Positions 7,506 to 15,872 of a DNA stretch of 64,000 nt are shown one piece after another. Below the pieces are notes generated by a model. It had not been told where the DNA came from. It worked only from the letters and a program-made list of their open reading frames with translations, and ran no database searches. Source of the stretch: RGIG3013 sp045538935 (lineage in GTDB: Bacteria; Bacillota; Clostridia; Oscillospirales; Acutalibacteraceae); NCBI GenBank assembly GCA_045538935.1, contig JAZQEI010000002.1, positions 30,028 through 94,027 of the forward strand, written 5' to 3'. The position numbers were made by a program, and so were the translations under genes. Position 1 is the first letter of the stretch. The number at the start of each line of letters is the position of its first letter.

Positions 7506-9560
7506 TTGAAACAGTATTCTGCAAACAACATTTTAAATTTAGCTCTGCTTGGCCACGGCGGCTCGGGTAAAACAACCCTTGCAGATGCTTTTTTGTATTA
7601 CGGTAAGGTTACAGACCGCATTGGCTCTACAGAAGACGCCACAACCTTTATGGACTTTGATGCAGAAGAGAAAAAGCGCAAGGTATCTATTAGCACAGCG
7701 GTTTGCCCCATTGAAGCTTTTGATAAAAAGATAAATTTATTAGACGTTCCGGGGCTTTTCGACTTTGCGGGGGCAGTATCTGAGGCTTTGTGTGCTGCCG
7801 ATAATGCACTTATTGTATTGTCGGGTAAATCGGGTCTTACAGTCGGTGCCGAGCAAAGCTTTGATAAAGCAAAGGCGCTAAACAAACCCGTTGCATTCTT
7901 TGTAAATAAGTTAGATTCTACACATTCTCATTTTTACAGAGTTATGTCGGCACTAGTTGGTAAATACGGTGCAAGCATTTGCCCGGTTGTTGTGCCTTTA
8001 ATTGAGCACGATGTTACGGTTTGCTATGTAAACCTTATTACAGGCAAGGCTTATTCATACGATGGCATAAAGCCGCAAGAATATAAGTTAGACGCTTATA
8101 ACGACGAAATCCAAAGCATGCACGACATTTTTGTTGAAGCAGTTGCATCGGTTGATGAAGAACTTATGGAAAAATATTTCTCGGGCGAGGCGTTTAGCGA
8201 AGAAGAAATTATTAAGGCATTATCGTTTGGTATTAAAAACGGTGATATTCAGCCTGTATTCTGCGGAATCGGTAACAGCGGTGCTGCGGTAGATTTAACA
8301 TTAGAAATTTTAACAAAAATTATGCCGTCTGCTGCCGAAAGTCAGTATCGTGCAGTAAAGGGCGACGACAAAATACTTATTAACACAGATGAAACCGCTC
8401 CCACAGCAGTTATTGTATTTAAAACTATTGCCGACCCGTTTGTTGGTAAACTTTCGTACTTTAAGGTTGTAAGCGGTAAGGTAACGCCCGATGCAAAGCT
8501 CGTTAACGCTCGCACAGGCAATGAAGAACGTCTTAACAAAATTATGTTTGTAAAAGGCGCAAAGCAAGAAGAAACCAAAGAAATTTGCGCGGGCGATATT
8601 GGCTCGGTTGCAAAGCTTTCGAGCGTTATTACCGGTGATACCTTATGTGCAGAAAGTTCGGTAGTTACAATAACTCCGCCCGAATTTGCAGTTCCAAACC
8701 TAACCCTTGCTATTTACCCGAAGGCAAAGGGCGACGAAGAAAAGATAGCCTCTGGTCTTACAAGACTTATGGAAGAAGATCCTACAGTTAAATTTGCTAT
8801 AAACAACGAAACTAAAGAGCAGTTAATTTCGGGTCTTGGTGAGCAGCACCTAGATGTTTTGGTATCTAAACTTAAGACTAAGTTCGGTGTAGATGTAGTT
8901 TTACAGTCGCCGAAGGTTGCATACCGTGAGACCATTCGTAAATTTGTTAAGGTTCAGGGCCGTCATAAAAAGCAATCTGGCGGACACGGTCAGTTTGGTG
9001 ATGTTTGGATTGAGTTTGAGCCTTGCGACAGCGAAGAAATGATATTTGAAGAAAAGGTATTCGGCGGTGCCGTACCTAAGAACTTCTTCCCTGCAGTTGA
9101 AAAAGGATTAAGAGACAGCGTAGTAAAGGGTACTCTTGCAGGCTACCCCGTAGTTGGACTTAAAGCCACATTGGTAGACGGCTCTTACCACCCGGTTGAC
9201 TCGTCTGAAATGGCATTTAAGACCGCAGCAGCTATTGCTTACAAAGAGGGTATTCCTAAGGCTAACCCCGTACTCTTAGAGCCCATTGGCACACTTAGCG
9301 CATACATACCTGATGACAATTTGGGTGACGTTATTGGCGACATAAACAAGCGTCGTGGCAGAGTAATTGGTATGAATCCGCAACAAAATGGCATTCAAGA
9401 GGTTGTGGCCGAGGTTCCGGTTGGCGAGATGAGTGATTTTGCAACAGCTATGCGCTCTATAACACGCGGCCGTGCAACATTTACATTTGAGTTTACCCGT
9501 TACGAAGAAGCCCCCGCTATGATAGCCGCCAAGGTTATTGAGGCCGCAAACAAAGAATAA
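7506..9560 (+). CDS. Elongation factor G-like translational GTPase
   Basis: A 684-residue five-domain GTPase related to EF-G. G1 is GHGGSGKT rather than the AHIDAGKT of true EF-G, G3 is DVPGLFDF and G4 is NKLD. Domain IV has the usual SGGHGQFGDVWIEFEPC, and the C-terminal domains III and V are complete. The GHGGSGKT form marks the EF-G-like/EF-G2 group, present beside the housekeeping fusA in many Firmicutes and Actinobacteria; its role in translation is not settled. The start is TTG with AAAGGGTG upstream. It is a single-gene unit with its own promoter and terminator. Confidence 0.9.
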   Translation: MKQYSANNILNLALLGHGGSGKTTLADAFLYYGKVTDRIGSTEDATTFMDFDAEEKKRKVSISTAVCPIEAFDKKINLLDVPGLFDFAGAVSEALCAADNALIVLSGKSGLTVGAEQSFDKAKALNKPVAFFVNKLDSTHSHFYRVMSALVGKYGASICPVVVPLIEHDVTVCYVNLITGKAYSYDGIKPQEYKLDAYNDEIQSMHDIFVEAVASVDEELMEKYFSGEAFSEEEIIKALSFGIKNGDIQPVFCGIGNSGAAVDLTLEILTKIMPSAAESQYRAVKGDDKILINTDETAPTAVIVFKTIADPFVGKLSYFKVVSGKVTPDAKLVNARTGNEERLNKIMFVKGAKQEETKEICAGDIGSVAKLSSVITGDTLCAESSVVTITPPEFAVPNLTLAIYPKAKGDEEKIASGLTRLMEEDPTVKFAINNETKEQLISGLGEQHLDVLVSKLKTKFGVDVVLQSPKVAYRETIRKFVKVQGRHKKQSGGHGQFGDVWIEFEPCDSEEMIFEEKVFGGAVPKNFFPAVEKGLRDSVVKGTLAGYPVVGLKATLVDGSYHPVDSSEMAFKTAAAIAYKEGIPKANPVLLEPIGTLSAYIPDDNLGDVIGDINKRRGRVIGMNPQQNGIQEVVAEVPVGEMSDFATAMRSITRGRATFTFEFTRYEEAPAMIAAKVIEAANKE

Positions 9561-9564
9561 TTTT

Positions 9565-9597
9565 AAAACGGCATCCTAATAACAAGGGTGCCGTTTT
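9565..9597 (+). terminator. Terminator after the EF-G-like gene
   Basis: AAAACGGCA (9565-9573) pairs with TGCCGTTTT (9589-9597). Three more base pairs extend it inward. Confidence 0.8.
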
Positions 9598-9610
9598 GCT
9601 ATGTAAGGCA

Positions 9611-9639
9611 TTGAAAATCATTCCCTTTTGTGTTATATT
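9611..9639 (+). promoter_or_regulatory. Promoter of the zinc-ribbon membrane protein gene
   Basis: TTGAAA (9611-9616), a 17-bp spacer and TATATT (9634-9639), 32 nt ahead of the TTG start at 9672. Confidence 0.6.
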
Positions 9640-9671
9640 TATCTTGCAAAAAACTAAAAGGATTGATTTAT

Positions 9672-9980
9672 TTGAAAAATCTAAAAGCCATTTTAATTAT
9701 TTTGCTTATTGTGGCTCCTATTGTTGCAATTATAGCGGCCTACATTACTATTGGCTTTCAAATAGCAGTTATTTTGGGCTTTATTTATGTGCCGTTTTTG
9801 GTGCTTATTATTGGAAGACTTATAAAAAACAAGGCCGAGTACGGACATTTTTTATTTATAACAGAAGCAAAAAAGAAAACCGAAACATTAAATTCGGGGT
9901 ACGAGTGCCCTTTTTGCGGCGCAAGATTTCTCTTTAAGCGTATTTCTTGCCCCGACTGCGGAAAGTCTTTAAATAAATAA
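9672..9980 (+). CDS. Small membrane protein with C-terminal zinc ribbon
   Basis: A 102-residue protein not assigned to a named family. Two hydrophobic segments (about residues 5-28 and 30-50) are followed by a charged stretch. A C-terminal zinc ribbon has CPFCG and CPDCG about 15 residues apart. The topology puts a cytoplasmic zinc finger on a hairpin membrane anchor. I chose the TTG at 9672 because AAAAGGA precedes it by 9 nt and a promoter sits just upstream; an in-frame ATG at 9630 would overlap the promoter. The transglutaminase-like lipoprotein gene follows 36 nt later and may be co-transcribed. Confidence 0.65.
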   Translation: MKNLKAILIILLIVAPIVAIIAAYITIGFQIAVILGFIYVPFLVLIIGRLIKNKAEYGHFLFITEAKKKTETLNSGYECPFCGARFLFKRISCPDCGKSLNK

Positions 9981-10016
9981 AGAAATTTTTCATATTTTAA
10001 AAAAGGAGGCGTTATT

Positions 10017-11378
10017 ATGAAGAAATTTTTTGTGCTTGGTTTAATTTTTTTATTGTGTATTAGCACAGCCGGTTGTGACATTGGCTCGTTTCTTTTTAAA
10101 ACCCATCAGGGCAGCATTGTTCTTTCTAGCGATAATCTAACCGATGCGGACGAGACAAGCGTTATTACATCAGAAAATCCTTCTTCCAAAACCCCTTCTA
10201 AATCGCCTACCTCTTTGGTTACAACCACCTCTAAGGTTTCGAATGTAACCTCTACGGAGTTTACTGTAAGCAAAATTACTACTCGCGACGACGAAGAAGC
10301 GGTTGAAATAACGGTTAATAAAAACGAGCCTACCGAAGAAGACGACACAGGCGAGCAAGATACCACTCCCAGTATTGCACTTCCGCCAAGTGTAGAGGAC
10401 CTTAACGATTTACTGGGCGGCGATACAATAGAGCCGGAGGTTAGCAGCTCTTCATCACATGAGCAAAGCAGCTCGTCTAACGAAGAAAGCTCGAGCGATA
10501 CACAAACATCTGACGTTGATGTTCAAGACAAGCCCAAAGAGCATATACCCGTAAGCTATGAGCAACGCTACCGTTACGGTCTTTTAAGCCTAACTGAAAA
10601 GGTAATGTACCGCCAAATTGTTAATGCAGCAGAAGAATTTAAATACAGAGTAGACTTTGTGCAATCGCACACTTTTTCGGCTGTAGCAACGGTTATAGAT
10701 GCTGTTATTGCCGATAATCCGCATCTTTTTTACCTATGCTCAAGTTGTACCGTTATTCACGACGGTAACAATAACGCACGTGCTATCTGCCTAAAATTTT
10801 CAGATTCGGTTAAAACCAATACCGATTCTGATGGTTACTGCACAGAGGTATCTAATACGCTAAAATCCAGTATTTTGGCTAAAAAGACCGCGTTTGATTC
10901 AAAAACTAAAAGTATTTTAAGTAAAATAGACCCTACGCTTTCCGACGTACAAAAAGAAAAAATTATTTACGACACTATTTTAAAAAGTGCCGATTATAAC
11001 ACAAGTGCCACCTGGACCAAAGCGGTGCCTAACGACTGGACCGCATACGGTGTTTTGGTTAACGGAAAGGGAGTTTGTGAGTCGTATTCTGAGGCTTTTC
11101 AACATCTGTGTTTAATGGCGGGTATTAACTGTACTGTTATTAGGGGCGATGCCGGCGGTGCTCACCAGTGGAATTCGCTTAAACTTGATGATGAATGGTA
11201 CGAATGCGATATTACCTTTGACGACCCTATTAATGCACATTTGCCTACTGTTTACCACAATTATTTTAATTTAACAACCCAAAGAATGCGCGAATTAAAC
11301 CACTCTGCCGACCCAAACGAACCCGCACCAATTGCAACGGGAACTAAATATAGTTATAAAAATTCTTTGATCAACTAG
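10017..11378 (+). CDS. Lipoprotein with transglutaminase-like domain
   Basis: A 453-residue exported lipoprotein. A signal peptide with lipobox STAGC places the lipidated Cys near residue 20. A long Ser/Thr/Glu-rich, presumably disordered linker spans about residues 30-180. The C-terminal domain has the transglutaminase-core order: Cys in GKGVCESYSEAF, His in GGAHQWNSL and Asp in WYECDITFDDP. Such domains act as cysteine peptidases or transamidases at the cell surface; the partner here is unknown. A perfect AAAGGAGG site precedes the ATG. The fold and export signal are clear, the biological role is not. Confidence 0.82.
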   Translation: MKKFFVLGLIFLLCISTAGCDIGSFLFKTHQGSIVLSSDNLTDADETSVITSENPSSKTPSKSPTSLVTTTSKVSNVTSTEFTVSKITTRDDEEAVEITVNKNEPTEEDDTGEQDTTPSIALPPSVEDLNDLLGGDTIEPEVSSSSSHEQSSSSNEESSSDTQTSDVDVQDKPKEHIPVSYEQRYRYGLLSLTEKVMYRQIVNAAEEFKYRVDFVQSHTFSAVATVIDAVIADNPHLFYLCSSCTVIHDGNNNARAICLKFSDSVKTNTDSDGYCTEVSNTLKSSILAKKTAFDSKTKSILSKIDPTLSDVQKEKIIYDTILKSADYNTSATWTKAVPNDWTAYGVLVNGKGVCESYSEAFQHLCLMAGINCTVIRGDAGGAHQWNSLKLDDEWYECDITFDDPINAHLPTVYHNYFNLTTQRMRELNHSADPNEPAPIATGTKYSYKNSLIN

Positions 11379-11423
11379 ATGTGTACATTTAAAATTATTA
11401 TTTATATATGTAGCAAATTTTTG

Positions 11424-11453
11424 TTGACATTAGTGGTGTAGTTAGAGTATAAT
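11424..11453 (+). promoter_or_regulatory. Promoter of the rpmH-rnpA operon
   Basis: TTGACA (11424-11429) and TATAAT (11448-11453), both consensus, with an 18-bp spacer. The untranslated leader to rpmH is about 95 nt. Confidence 0.85.
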
Positions 11454-11554
11454 TCATAACTGATAGGCTATGCCGTTATGTGTCTTTTTTGGGCAAAATA
11501 CACGCAAAAATTTTTGTTTGGTGTAGCTCCAAAAACAGAAAGGAGTAAAAAAAG

Positions 11555-11689
11555 ATGAAAAGAACTTATCAACCTAAAAAACTTCATCGTAAGAAGGAAC
11601 ACGGTTTTCTAAAGAGAATGGCCACAGCTAATGGTCGCAAGGTGCTTGCCCGCCGCAGAGCAAAAGGCAGAAAGCAACTGACTTACTAA
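11555..11689 (+). CDS. rpmH: 50S ribosomal protein L34
   Basis: A 44-residue basic protein, MKRTYQPKKLHRKKEHGF to RKQLTY, with the invariant L34 pattern (KRTYQP, GF..RM.T..GR.VL..RR.KGR). AGGAG lies 8 nt upstream. It heads the conserved rpmH-rnpA-yidD-yidC-jag cluster. The usual neighbour dnaA is not upstream; a lipoprotein gene is there instead. Confidence 0.98.
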   Translation: MKRTYQPKKLHRKKEHGFLKRMATANGRKVLARRRAKGRKQLTY

Positions 11690-11691
11690 GG

Positions 11692-11712
11692 GCCACATTT
11701 TTGTGGCTTTTT
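11692..11712 (+). terminator. Hairpin with U-tract between rpmH and rnpA
   Basis: GCCACA (11692-11697) pairs with TGTGGC (11702-11707), followed by TTTTT. This intrinsic-terminator-like hairpin probably lowers rnpA expression relative to rpmH by partial termination. Confidence 0.65.
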
Positions 11713-11735
11713 GTATTTTTGGCAAGGGAAAATTT

Positions 11736-12095
11736 ATGGATAATTTTGATACCCTTAAACTCAACAAAGAGTTTCGCCGTGCCTATGGCAGAGGTAAAAG
11801 CTTTGTAAGCGGTGTATTGGTAAGCTACATTGTGCCCAACCGACAAAACATCTTGCGCATAGGTATCACCACCGGTAAAAAGGTTGGCTGTGCCGTAAAG
11901 CGCAACCGTGCAAGACGGGTTATAACCGCATCGTTTAGAGAATGTGCTAAACACATATCGGGCGGTTATGACATTGTTTTTGTTGCCCGTAGCAAAACTC
12001 CCTTTGTAAAAAGCCAGGTTGTTTTTAAAGCCATGAAACAGCACTTTGTAAACTTTGGTATTTGGAACACTACAGATGAAGAAGCTACTAATTAA
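11736..12095 (+). CDS. rnpA: Ribonuclease P protein component
   Basis: A 119-residue basic protein partner of the RNase P RNA, needed for 5' maturation of tRNA. Seen are RIGITTGKKVGCAVKRNRAR with the RNR signature, and the N-terminal F-R-x-x-Y pattern (EFRRAYGRGKS). AAGGGA lies 9 nt before the ATG at 11736; a frame-open ATG at 11703 lies in the rpmH hairpin and is rejected. Its end overlaps yidD by 20 nt. Confidence 0.95.
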   Translation: MDNFDTLKLNKEFRRAYGRGKSFVSGVLVSYIVPNRQNILRIGITTGKKVGCAVKRNRARRVITASFRECAKHISGGYDIVFVARSKTPFVKSQVVFKAMKQHFVNFGIWNTTDEEATN

Positions 12096-12327
12096 GCTAA
12101 TCAATTTTTACAGAAAAAACATTTCACCTAAAAAGGTGCCATGCTGCCGATTTTATCCGACCTGCTCGGTTTACGCCATAGAGGCTATTAACCGTCATGG
12201 TGCATTCAAGGGCAGCATTCTTGCCGGGTACAGAATTTTACGTTGCAACCCGCTTTGTAAGGGCGGCGTTGACCTTGTGCCCGAACGATTTTTAACACTA
12301 AAAACTAACTTTACGGAGCCGAAATAA
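12076..12327 (+). CDS. yidD: Membrane protein insertion efficiency factor YidD
   Basis: An 83-residue member of the YidD (DUF37) family, which helps YidC insert membrane proteins. It has the family pattern FYRKNISP, CCRFYPTCSVYAIEAI, HG..KG, RILRCNPLCKGGVD. An amphipathic N-terminus associates with the inner face of the membrane. The start at 12076 lies inside rnpA (translational coupling), and its TAA overlaps the yidC ATG (TAATG). Confidence 0.95.
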   Translation: MKKLLIKLINFYRKNISPKKVPCCRFYPTCSVYAIEAINRHGAFKGSILAGYRILRCNPLCKGGVDLVPERFLTLKTNFTEPK

Positions 12328-13253
12328 TGGAAAAACTGTTTAACATTATAAATATTCCGCTTGCTTTTATATTAAAATGGTTGTCGCGCCTTGTTGGCGA
12401 TGACTTTGCGCTTGCGGTTTTCATTTTTACATTACTAATGAATATAGTTATGATTCCGCTCACAATTAAAAGTCAGAAGGCTTCGGTCCAGCAAATTAGG
12501 ATTAAACCTAAGATGGACGCTATAAGAAAGAAGTACGCCGACGATAAGCTAAAACAAAACGAAGCTATGCAGGCTCTTTACCAGCAAGAAAACGTTTCTA
12601 TGGCCGGCGGTTGTTTGCCTATGCTTATTCGTTTGCCAATTATGATGAGTATTTACTACCTCATAAGAAGTCCGTTAACCTATCTTTTCTCTATTAGCCA
12701 AGATAAAATTAAGTCCGCATGGGACATGGTTGTAGAAAAAGGTCTTGTTACCAACACAAAGATGGTTGACGAAATTGCAATTATCAACAGTATTAATTCG
12801 GGTGCTATCTCGTGCGATATCCCAAACGAAGCCATAAGCGGTATTGACTTTAACTTCTTTGGCATTGCACTTACCGAAACACCCAAGTTTTCGTTAGATT
12901 TTTCGAACGCACAGCTTATTTGGATAATTCCTATTTTATCGTTCGCAGCCGCAATTATTTCGAGCCTTATTTCTATGAGGGTTCAAAAAATCAACAATCC
13001 CGATGCTCCTTCTATGAAGGGCATGATGCTTACCATGCCGGTTATTTCGTTAATAATCGCATTTGGTGTTCCGGGCGCTGTTGGTTTTTACTGGGCTTGC
13101 TCGAGTATAATTTCGGGTGTAATACAGGCCGCTATTCAGTATTTTTACGGTCCTAACCAAATAATAGCCAAAGAGTGCTCTAACGAAACTTACAAGCTTT
13201 ACACAGAAGAAAACCGTCGCGCTGCTAAAAAAGACAGCCCCGACGAAAATTAA
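12327..13253 (+). CDS. yidC: Membrane protein insertase YidC/SpoIIIJ/Oxa1
   Basis: A 308-residue Gram-positive-type YidC, which inserts and folds membrane proteins. The five-helix core is visible. A first segment (FALAVFIFTLLMNIVMIPLT) is followed by the charged cytoplasmic hairpin with KMDAIRKKYADDK, then GGCLPMLIRLPIMMSIYYLI and two pairs of C-terminal segments. The conserved Arg of the hydrophilic groove is in this region. There is no cleavable lipoprotein signal, so it is the short form. It is translationally coupled to yidD and followed by jag. Confidence 0.95.
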   Translation: MEKLFNIINIPLAFILKWLSRLVGDDFALAVFIFTLLMNIVMIPLTIKSQKASVQQIRIKPKMDAIRKKYADDKLKQNEAMQALYQQENVSMAGGCLPMLIRLPIMMSIYYLIRSPLTYLFSISQDKIKSAWDMVVEKGLVTNTKMVDEIAIINSINSGAISCDIPNEAISGIDFNFFGIALTETPKFSLDFSNAQLIWIIPILSFAAAIISSLISMRVQKINNPDAPSMKGMMLTMPVISLIIAFGVPGAVGFYWACSSIISGVIQAAIQYFYGPNQIIAKECSNETYKLYTEENRRAAKKDSPDEN

Positions 13254-13281
13254 AGCACACAGTTTGGACGGAGGATAAATC

Positions 13282-14160
13282 TTGATTAAAGATGCTATAG
13301 GAACCGGTGCTACTATTGAAGAAGCAAAAGAAAACGCACTTTTGCTTTTAGATGCAAGCCTTGATGATGATGTTCAGTTTGAGGTAATAAGCACCGCTAA
13401 AAAGAAAACGCTCGGCATATTTGGCGGATCCGATGCAAAAGTAAGGGCATATATAGAATTGCCCGACCCAAAACCCGCCAAAAAAACTCAACCTGAAAAG
13501 GTTAAAAAGGCAGAAAAGCCTGCTAAAACCGAAAAGGCTGATAAACCAGCAAAGGCAGAAAAGCCCGCTAAAAAAGACACTACCGTTACACAAAGTTCTG
13601 AAAAGGCGGTTGACCCCAGCACTTTAGAAGACGGCAGTTCGGCAAAAAAAGCAGTAAATTATTTAGAAAACATTTTAGCCGCTTTGGGCTGCAGCAATAT
13701 TAAAATTATGGTAGAGCCCGAAGATAACGGCGCTACTATAGACGTTTCGGGTGATGGACTTGGCGCTCTTATTGGCCGCAGAGGTGAAACCCTTTCGGCA
13801 GTAAGTTATTTAGCAAGTCTTGCTGCAAACTCTGGTAACGGCTATTACAGAGTTACCATTAACATTGGCGATTATCGTCAAAGACGCGAACAAACCCTTA
13901 TTTCTCTTGCAAAGAGAATGTCGGCACAGGCTATAAAGAGTGGCAGAAAGCGCACTTTAGACCCCATGAACCCGTACGAGCGTAGAATTATTCACACCGC
14001 AGTACAAGAAATTGACGGTGTTGAGTCTAACTCTATTGGTGAAGGCAGTGCAAGAAGGGTTGTTATTACCCCCACCAAAAAAGCCGAGGCTACAGAGCAA
14101 GCAGACAGACAACAACGCAAAGATGCCGGCGATATTCCGCTTTACGGCAAAATAAAGTAA
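13282..14160 (+). CDS. jag: RNA-binding protein Jag/KhpB (SpoIIIJ-associated)
   Basis: A 292-residue protein: Jag_N domain (about 1-55, with KKTLGIFGGSDAKV), a Lys/Ala/Pro/Glu low-complexity linker (about 60-115), a KH domain with GALIGRRGETLSAVSYLASL, and a C-terminal R3H domain (RRIIHTAVQEIDGVESNSIG). This is the KhpB/EloR protein that partners KhpA in RNA binding and cell elongation. The start is TTG at 13282 with GGAGG 9 nt before it. mnmE/mnmG, which often follow jag, are absent; a terminator and a PfkB kinase follow. Confidence 0.93.
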   Translation: MIKDAIGTGATIEEAKENALLLLDASLDDDVQFEVISTAKKKTLGIFGGSDAKVRAYIELPDPKPAKKTQPEKVKKAEKPAKTEKADKPAKAEKPAKKDTTVTQSSEKAVDPSTLEDGSSAKKAVNYLENILAALGCSNIKIMVEPEDNGATIDVSGDGLGALIGRRGETLSAVSYLASLAANSGNGYYRVTINIGDYRQRREQTLISLAKRMSAQAIKSGRKRTLDPMNPYERRIIHTAVQEIDGVESNSIGEGSARRVVITPTKKAEATEQADRQQRKDAGDIPLYGKIK

Positions 14161-14166
14161 TTTTTT

Positions 14167-14200
14167 GGCTGAACTTATATTTTTAAGTTCAGCCTTTTTT
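14167..14200 (+). terminator. Terminator after jag
   Basis: GGCTGAACTTA (14167-14177) pairs with TAAGTTCAGCC (14184-14194), followed by TTTTTT. Confidence 0.9.
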
Positions 14201-14211
14201 GGAGTTATATT

Positions 14212-15099
14212 ATGATTTACACCATAACCTTCTCGCCCGCTTTAGATTTATGCATGTGGGCAGAGTCATTAACACTTAACAAAACCAATCGCTCAACACA
14301 CGAACTTATAAACGTTGGCGGCAAGGGCATAAATGTGTCGTTAGTTTTAAAAGAGTTAGAGTTTGAATCTACTGTTTTAGGGTTTGTTGGCGGTTTTGTT
14401 GGTGAGGAAATTGAGCGTAGACTAAAAGTACAAAACATTACAACCGACTTTGTACGACTAAATGAAAACAGTCGCATAAACGTAAAATTAATGGGTGAGA
14501 ACGAAACCGAAATAAATGCCAAGGGGCCTGCTATTGATGACGAATCAATAAACCTATTATTAAAAAAGATAGATACATTAAAAAGTGAAGATGTACTAAT
14601 TATTTCGGGCAGTGCGCCAAAAGGTGCTATAGAAAAAGTGCTAAATGCCGTTGACAACAGTGGTGCTTTATTGGTTTTAGACACCGCGGGTGAAAATCTG
14701 TTAAACTCGTTAAAATATAAGCCATTCTTTATAAAACCCAATAAGCAAGAAATTGAAGAACTATTAAATATAAGTTGTAACAGCTTAGACGATATTTCCG
14801 ATGCGGCTCAAAAGCTTATTGATATGGGCGCTAAAAATGTTGCTGTATCGTTAGGGCAAGACGGTGTATTGTTTAAAAATAAAACTACCCAAATTTATTT
14901 ACCGGCACCTAAAGGCACAGTTGTTAACACAGTAGGCTCGGGCGATTCGTTGGTGGCAGGCTTTGTTGCCGGATATTTAAACACACAGGACTATGAATTT
15001 GCAATAAGGCTTGGTGTAGCGTGCGGCTCGGCAACCGCCTTTTCCCCCACCCTTGCAACTAAAAATGAAATAGATAATATTTTCTTAAAAATTAAGTAG
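14212..15099 (+). CDS. fruK: 1-phosphofructokinase-type PfkB sugar kinase
   Basis: A 295-residue PfkB-family kinase. The substrate motif NVGGKGINVS is near residue 37, and the ATP/anion-hole motif VNTVGSGDSLVAGF near residue 243 carries the catalytic Asp. Both match the FruK/LacC branch, which phosphorylates fructose-1-phosphate or tagatose-6-phosphate. No fruA or PTS genes are adjacent, so the symbol is a best guess within the branch. GGAG lies 8 nt before the ATG. Confidence 0.78.
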   Translation: MIYTITFSPALDLCMWAESLTLNKTNRSTHELINVGGKGINVSLVLKELEFESTVLGFVGGFVGEEIERRLKVQNITTDFVRLNENSRINVKLMGENETEINAKGPAIDDESINLLLKKIDTLKSEDVLIISGSAPKGAIEKVLNAVDNSGALLVLDTAGENLLNSLKYKPFFIKPNKQEIEELLNISCNSLDDISDAAQKLIDMGAKNVAVSLGQDGVLFKNKTTQIYLPAPKGTVVNTVGSGDSLVAGFVAGYLNTQDYEFAIRLGVACGSATAFSPTLATKNEIDNIFLKIK

Positions 15100-15124
15100 T
15101 GTTTATATATTTCAACCCCACTTA

Positions 15125-15315
15125 CCTATTTCTTTGGCGCAAAGAAATAGGCGAAAGAAACATTAAGGGGAATTTCGATTTTCCCCTTTTGACAACGAAA
15201 ATATTAACCTACAAATACGCCCTTGAAAGAGAAAAATTTCTCTAATCAAGGGCAATTTTCTTTTTATTTTTATCTCTCGTTGTCTATCCCCTAAACGACA
15301 AGGGTTTGGCCCTTG
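15125..15315. repeat. Multi-hairpin intergenic element
   Basis: This 230-nt gap holds five inverted repeats in series: 15125-15136 with 15140-15151 (12 bp, 3-nt loop); 15165-15172 with 15181-15188; 15191-15198 with 15277-15284, enclosing a near-perfect hairpin 15219-15226/15246-15253 extended by 15228-15234/15237-15243; and 15299-15304 with 15310-15315. No reading frame explains it. It resembles dispersed palindromic intergenic repeats, or a structured RNA. No second copy was recognised in this window. Confidence 0.6.
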
Positions 15316-15331
15316 ACCCTATATAACACTT

Positions 15332-15778
15332 TTAACTATTATAAGTTTTATTATTTGAAAGATTTATTATTTGAAGTTTTAATTTTTTTGCAAGTTCGTA
15401 TGTTTTCGCCGCATTTCCCCAACTATGATGTACAAAACAAATTGCGGCATCTGACCGAGTTACCATATATTTATTTCGTTGTGGTATTGCTGATTTATAA
15501 TGATATTTTTCAAAATCGGTAGGAAAAATTATTTCATCAAAAATATTTTTGTTGAACACATTAAATGTGATATACGGAATAACTAAAATATTGTTTATAT
15601 GTGGATAAATACTTTTTAATTTGAAAACCACACTAGCACATGTACGGTCGAAACCACCTTGGCCACCACTCAAAAATTGTGTTGCCCCATTTTTTATGCA
15701 TTCTACAATGACATTTTCAAGCTCATTAATAGACATTCCGTAACACTCACTATGCCCTATAAAAACAACTGTTTTCAT
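15332..15778 (-). CDS. SLOG-superfamily Rossmann protein (YspA/DUF1273-like)
   Basis: A 148-residue single-domain protein with a Rossmann-like SLOG fold. It opens with a strand and FIGHSECYG, followed by a helix and SGGQGGFDRTCASVV, the glycine-rich nucleotide-binding loop. It ends with DAAICFVHHSWGNAAKTYEL, where G-N-A completes the ligand pocket. The superfamily includes DprA, LOG and nucleotide-sensing proteins; many sit in defence or signalling loci. GAGGG precedes the ATG. It is divergent from an Xre regulator with palindromic sites between, so repression by that regulator is likely. The ligand is unknown. Confidence 0.72.
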   Translation of the reverse strand: MKTVVFIGHSECYGMSINELENVIVECIKNGATQFLSGGQGGFDRTCASVVFKLKSIYPHINNILVIPYITFNVFNKNIFDEIIFPTDFEKYHYKSAIPQRNKYMVTRSDAAICFVHHSWGNAAKTYELAKKLKLQIINLSNNKTYNS

Positions 15779-15792
15779 ATTTTACCCTCGCT

Positions 15793-15861
15793 TGTCCTAT
15801 GTGTAGGACATATTTTGTTTGATTATAGTATAAACTATTTTTGTCCTAAATCAAGACAAAA
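15793..15861. promoter_or_regulatory. Operator/promoter region between SLOG and Xre genes
   Basis: A perfect palindrome TGTCCTA-TGTG-TAGGACA spans 15793-15810. A looser one, TTTGTC...GACAAA, spans 15839-15861. For the SLOG gene (minus) TTGATT (15854-15849) and TATACT (15832-15827) are 16 bp apart, so the second palindrome covers the -35 box. Binding by the adjacent Xre protein is the simplest reading. Confidence 0.6.
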
Positions 15862-15872
15862 GAGTTGTGAAT

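Noticed and set aside
11628..12104. 158-codon minus-strand frame
   Set aside because: It is antisense to rpmH-rnpA, both unmistakable genes.
15600..15608. TGTGGATAA, resembling a DnaA box
   Set aside because: Single occurrence inside the SLOG coding sequence, no cluster, no AT-rich unwinding region, no dnaA.
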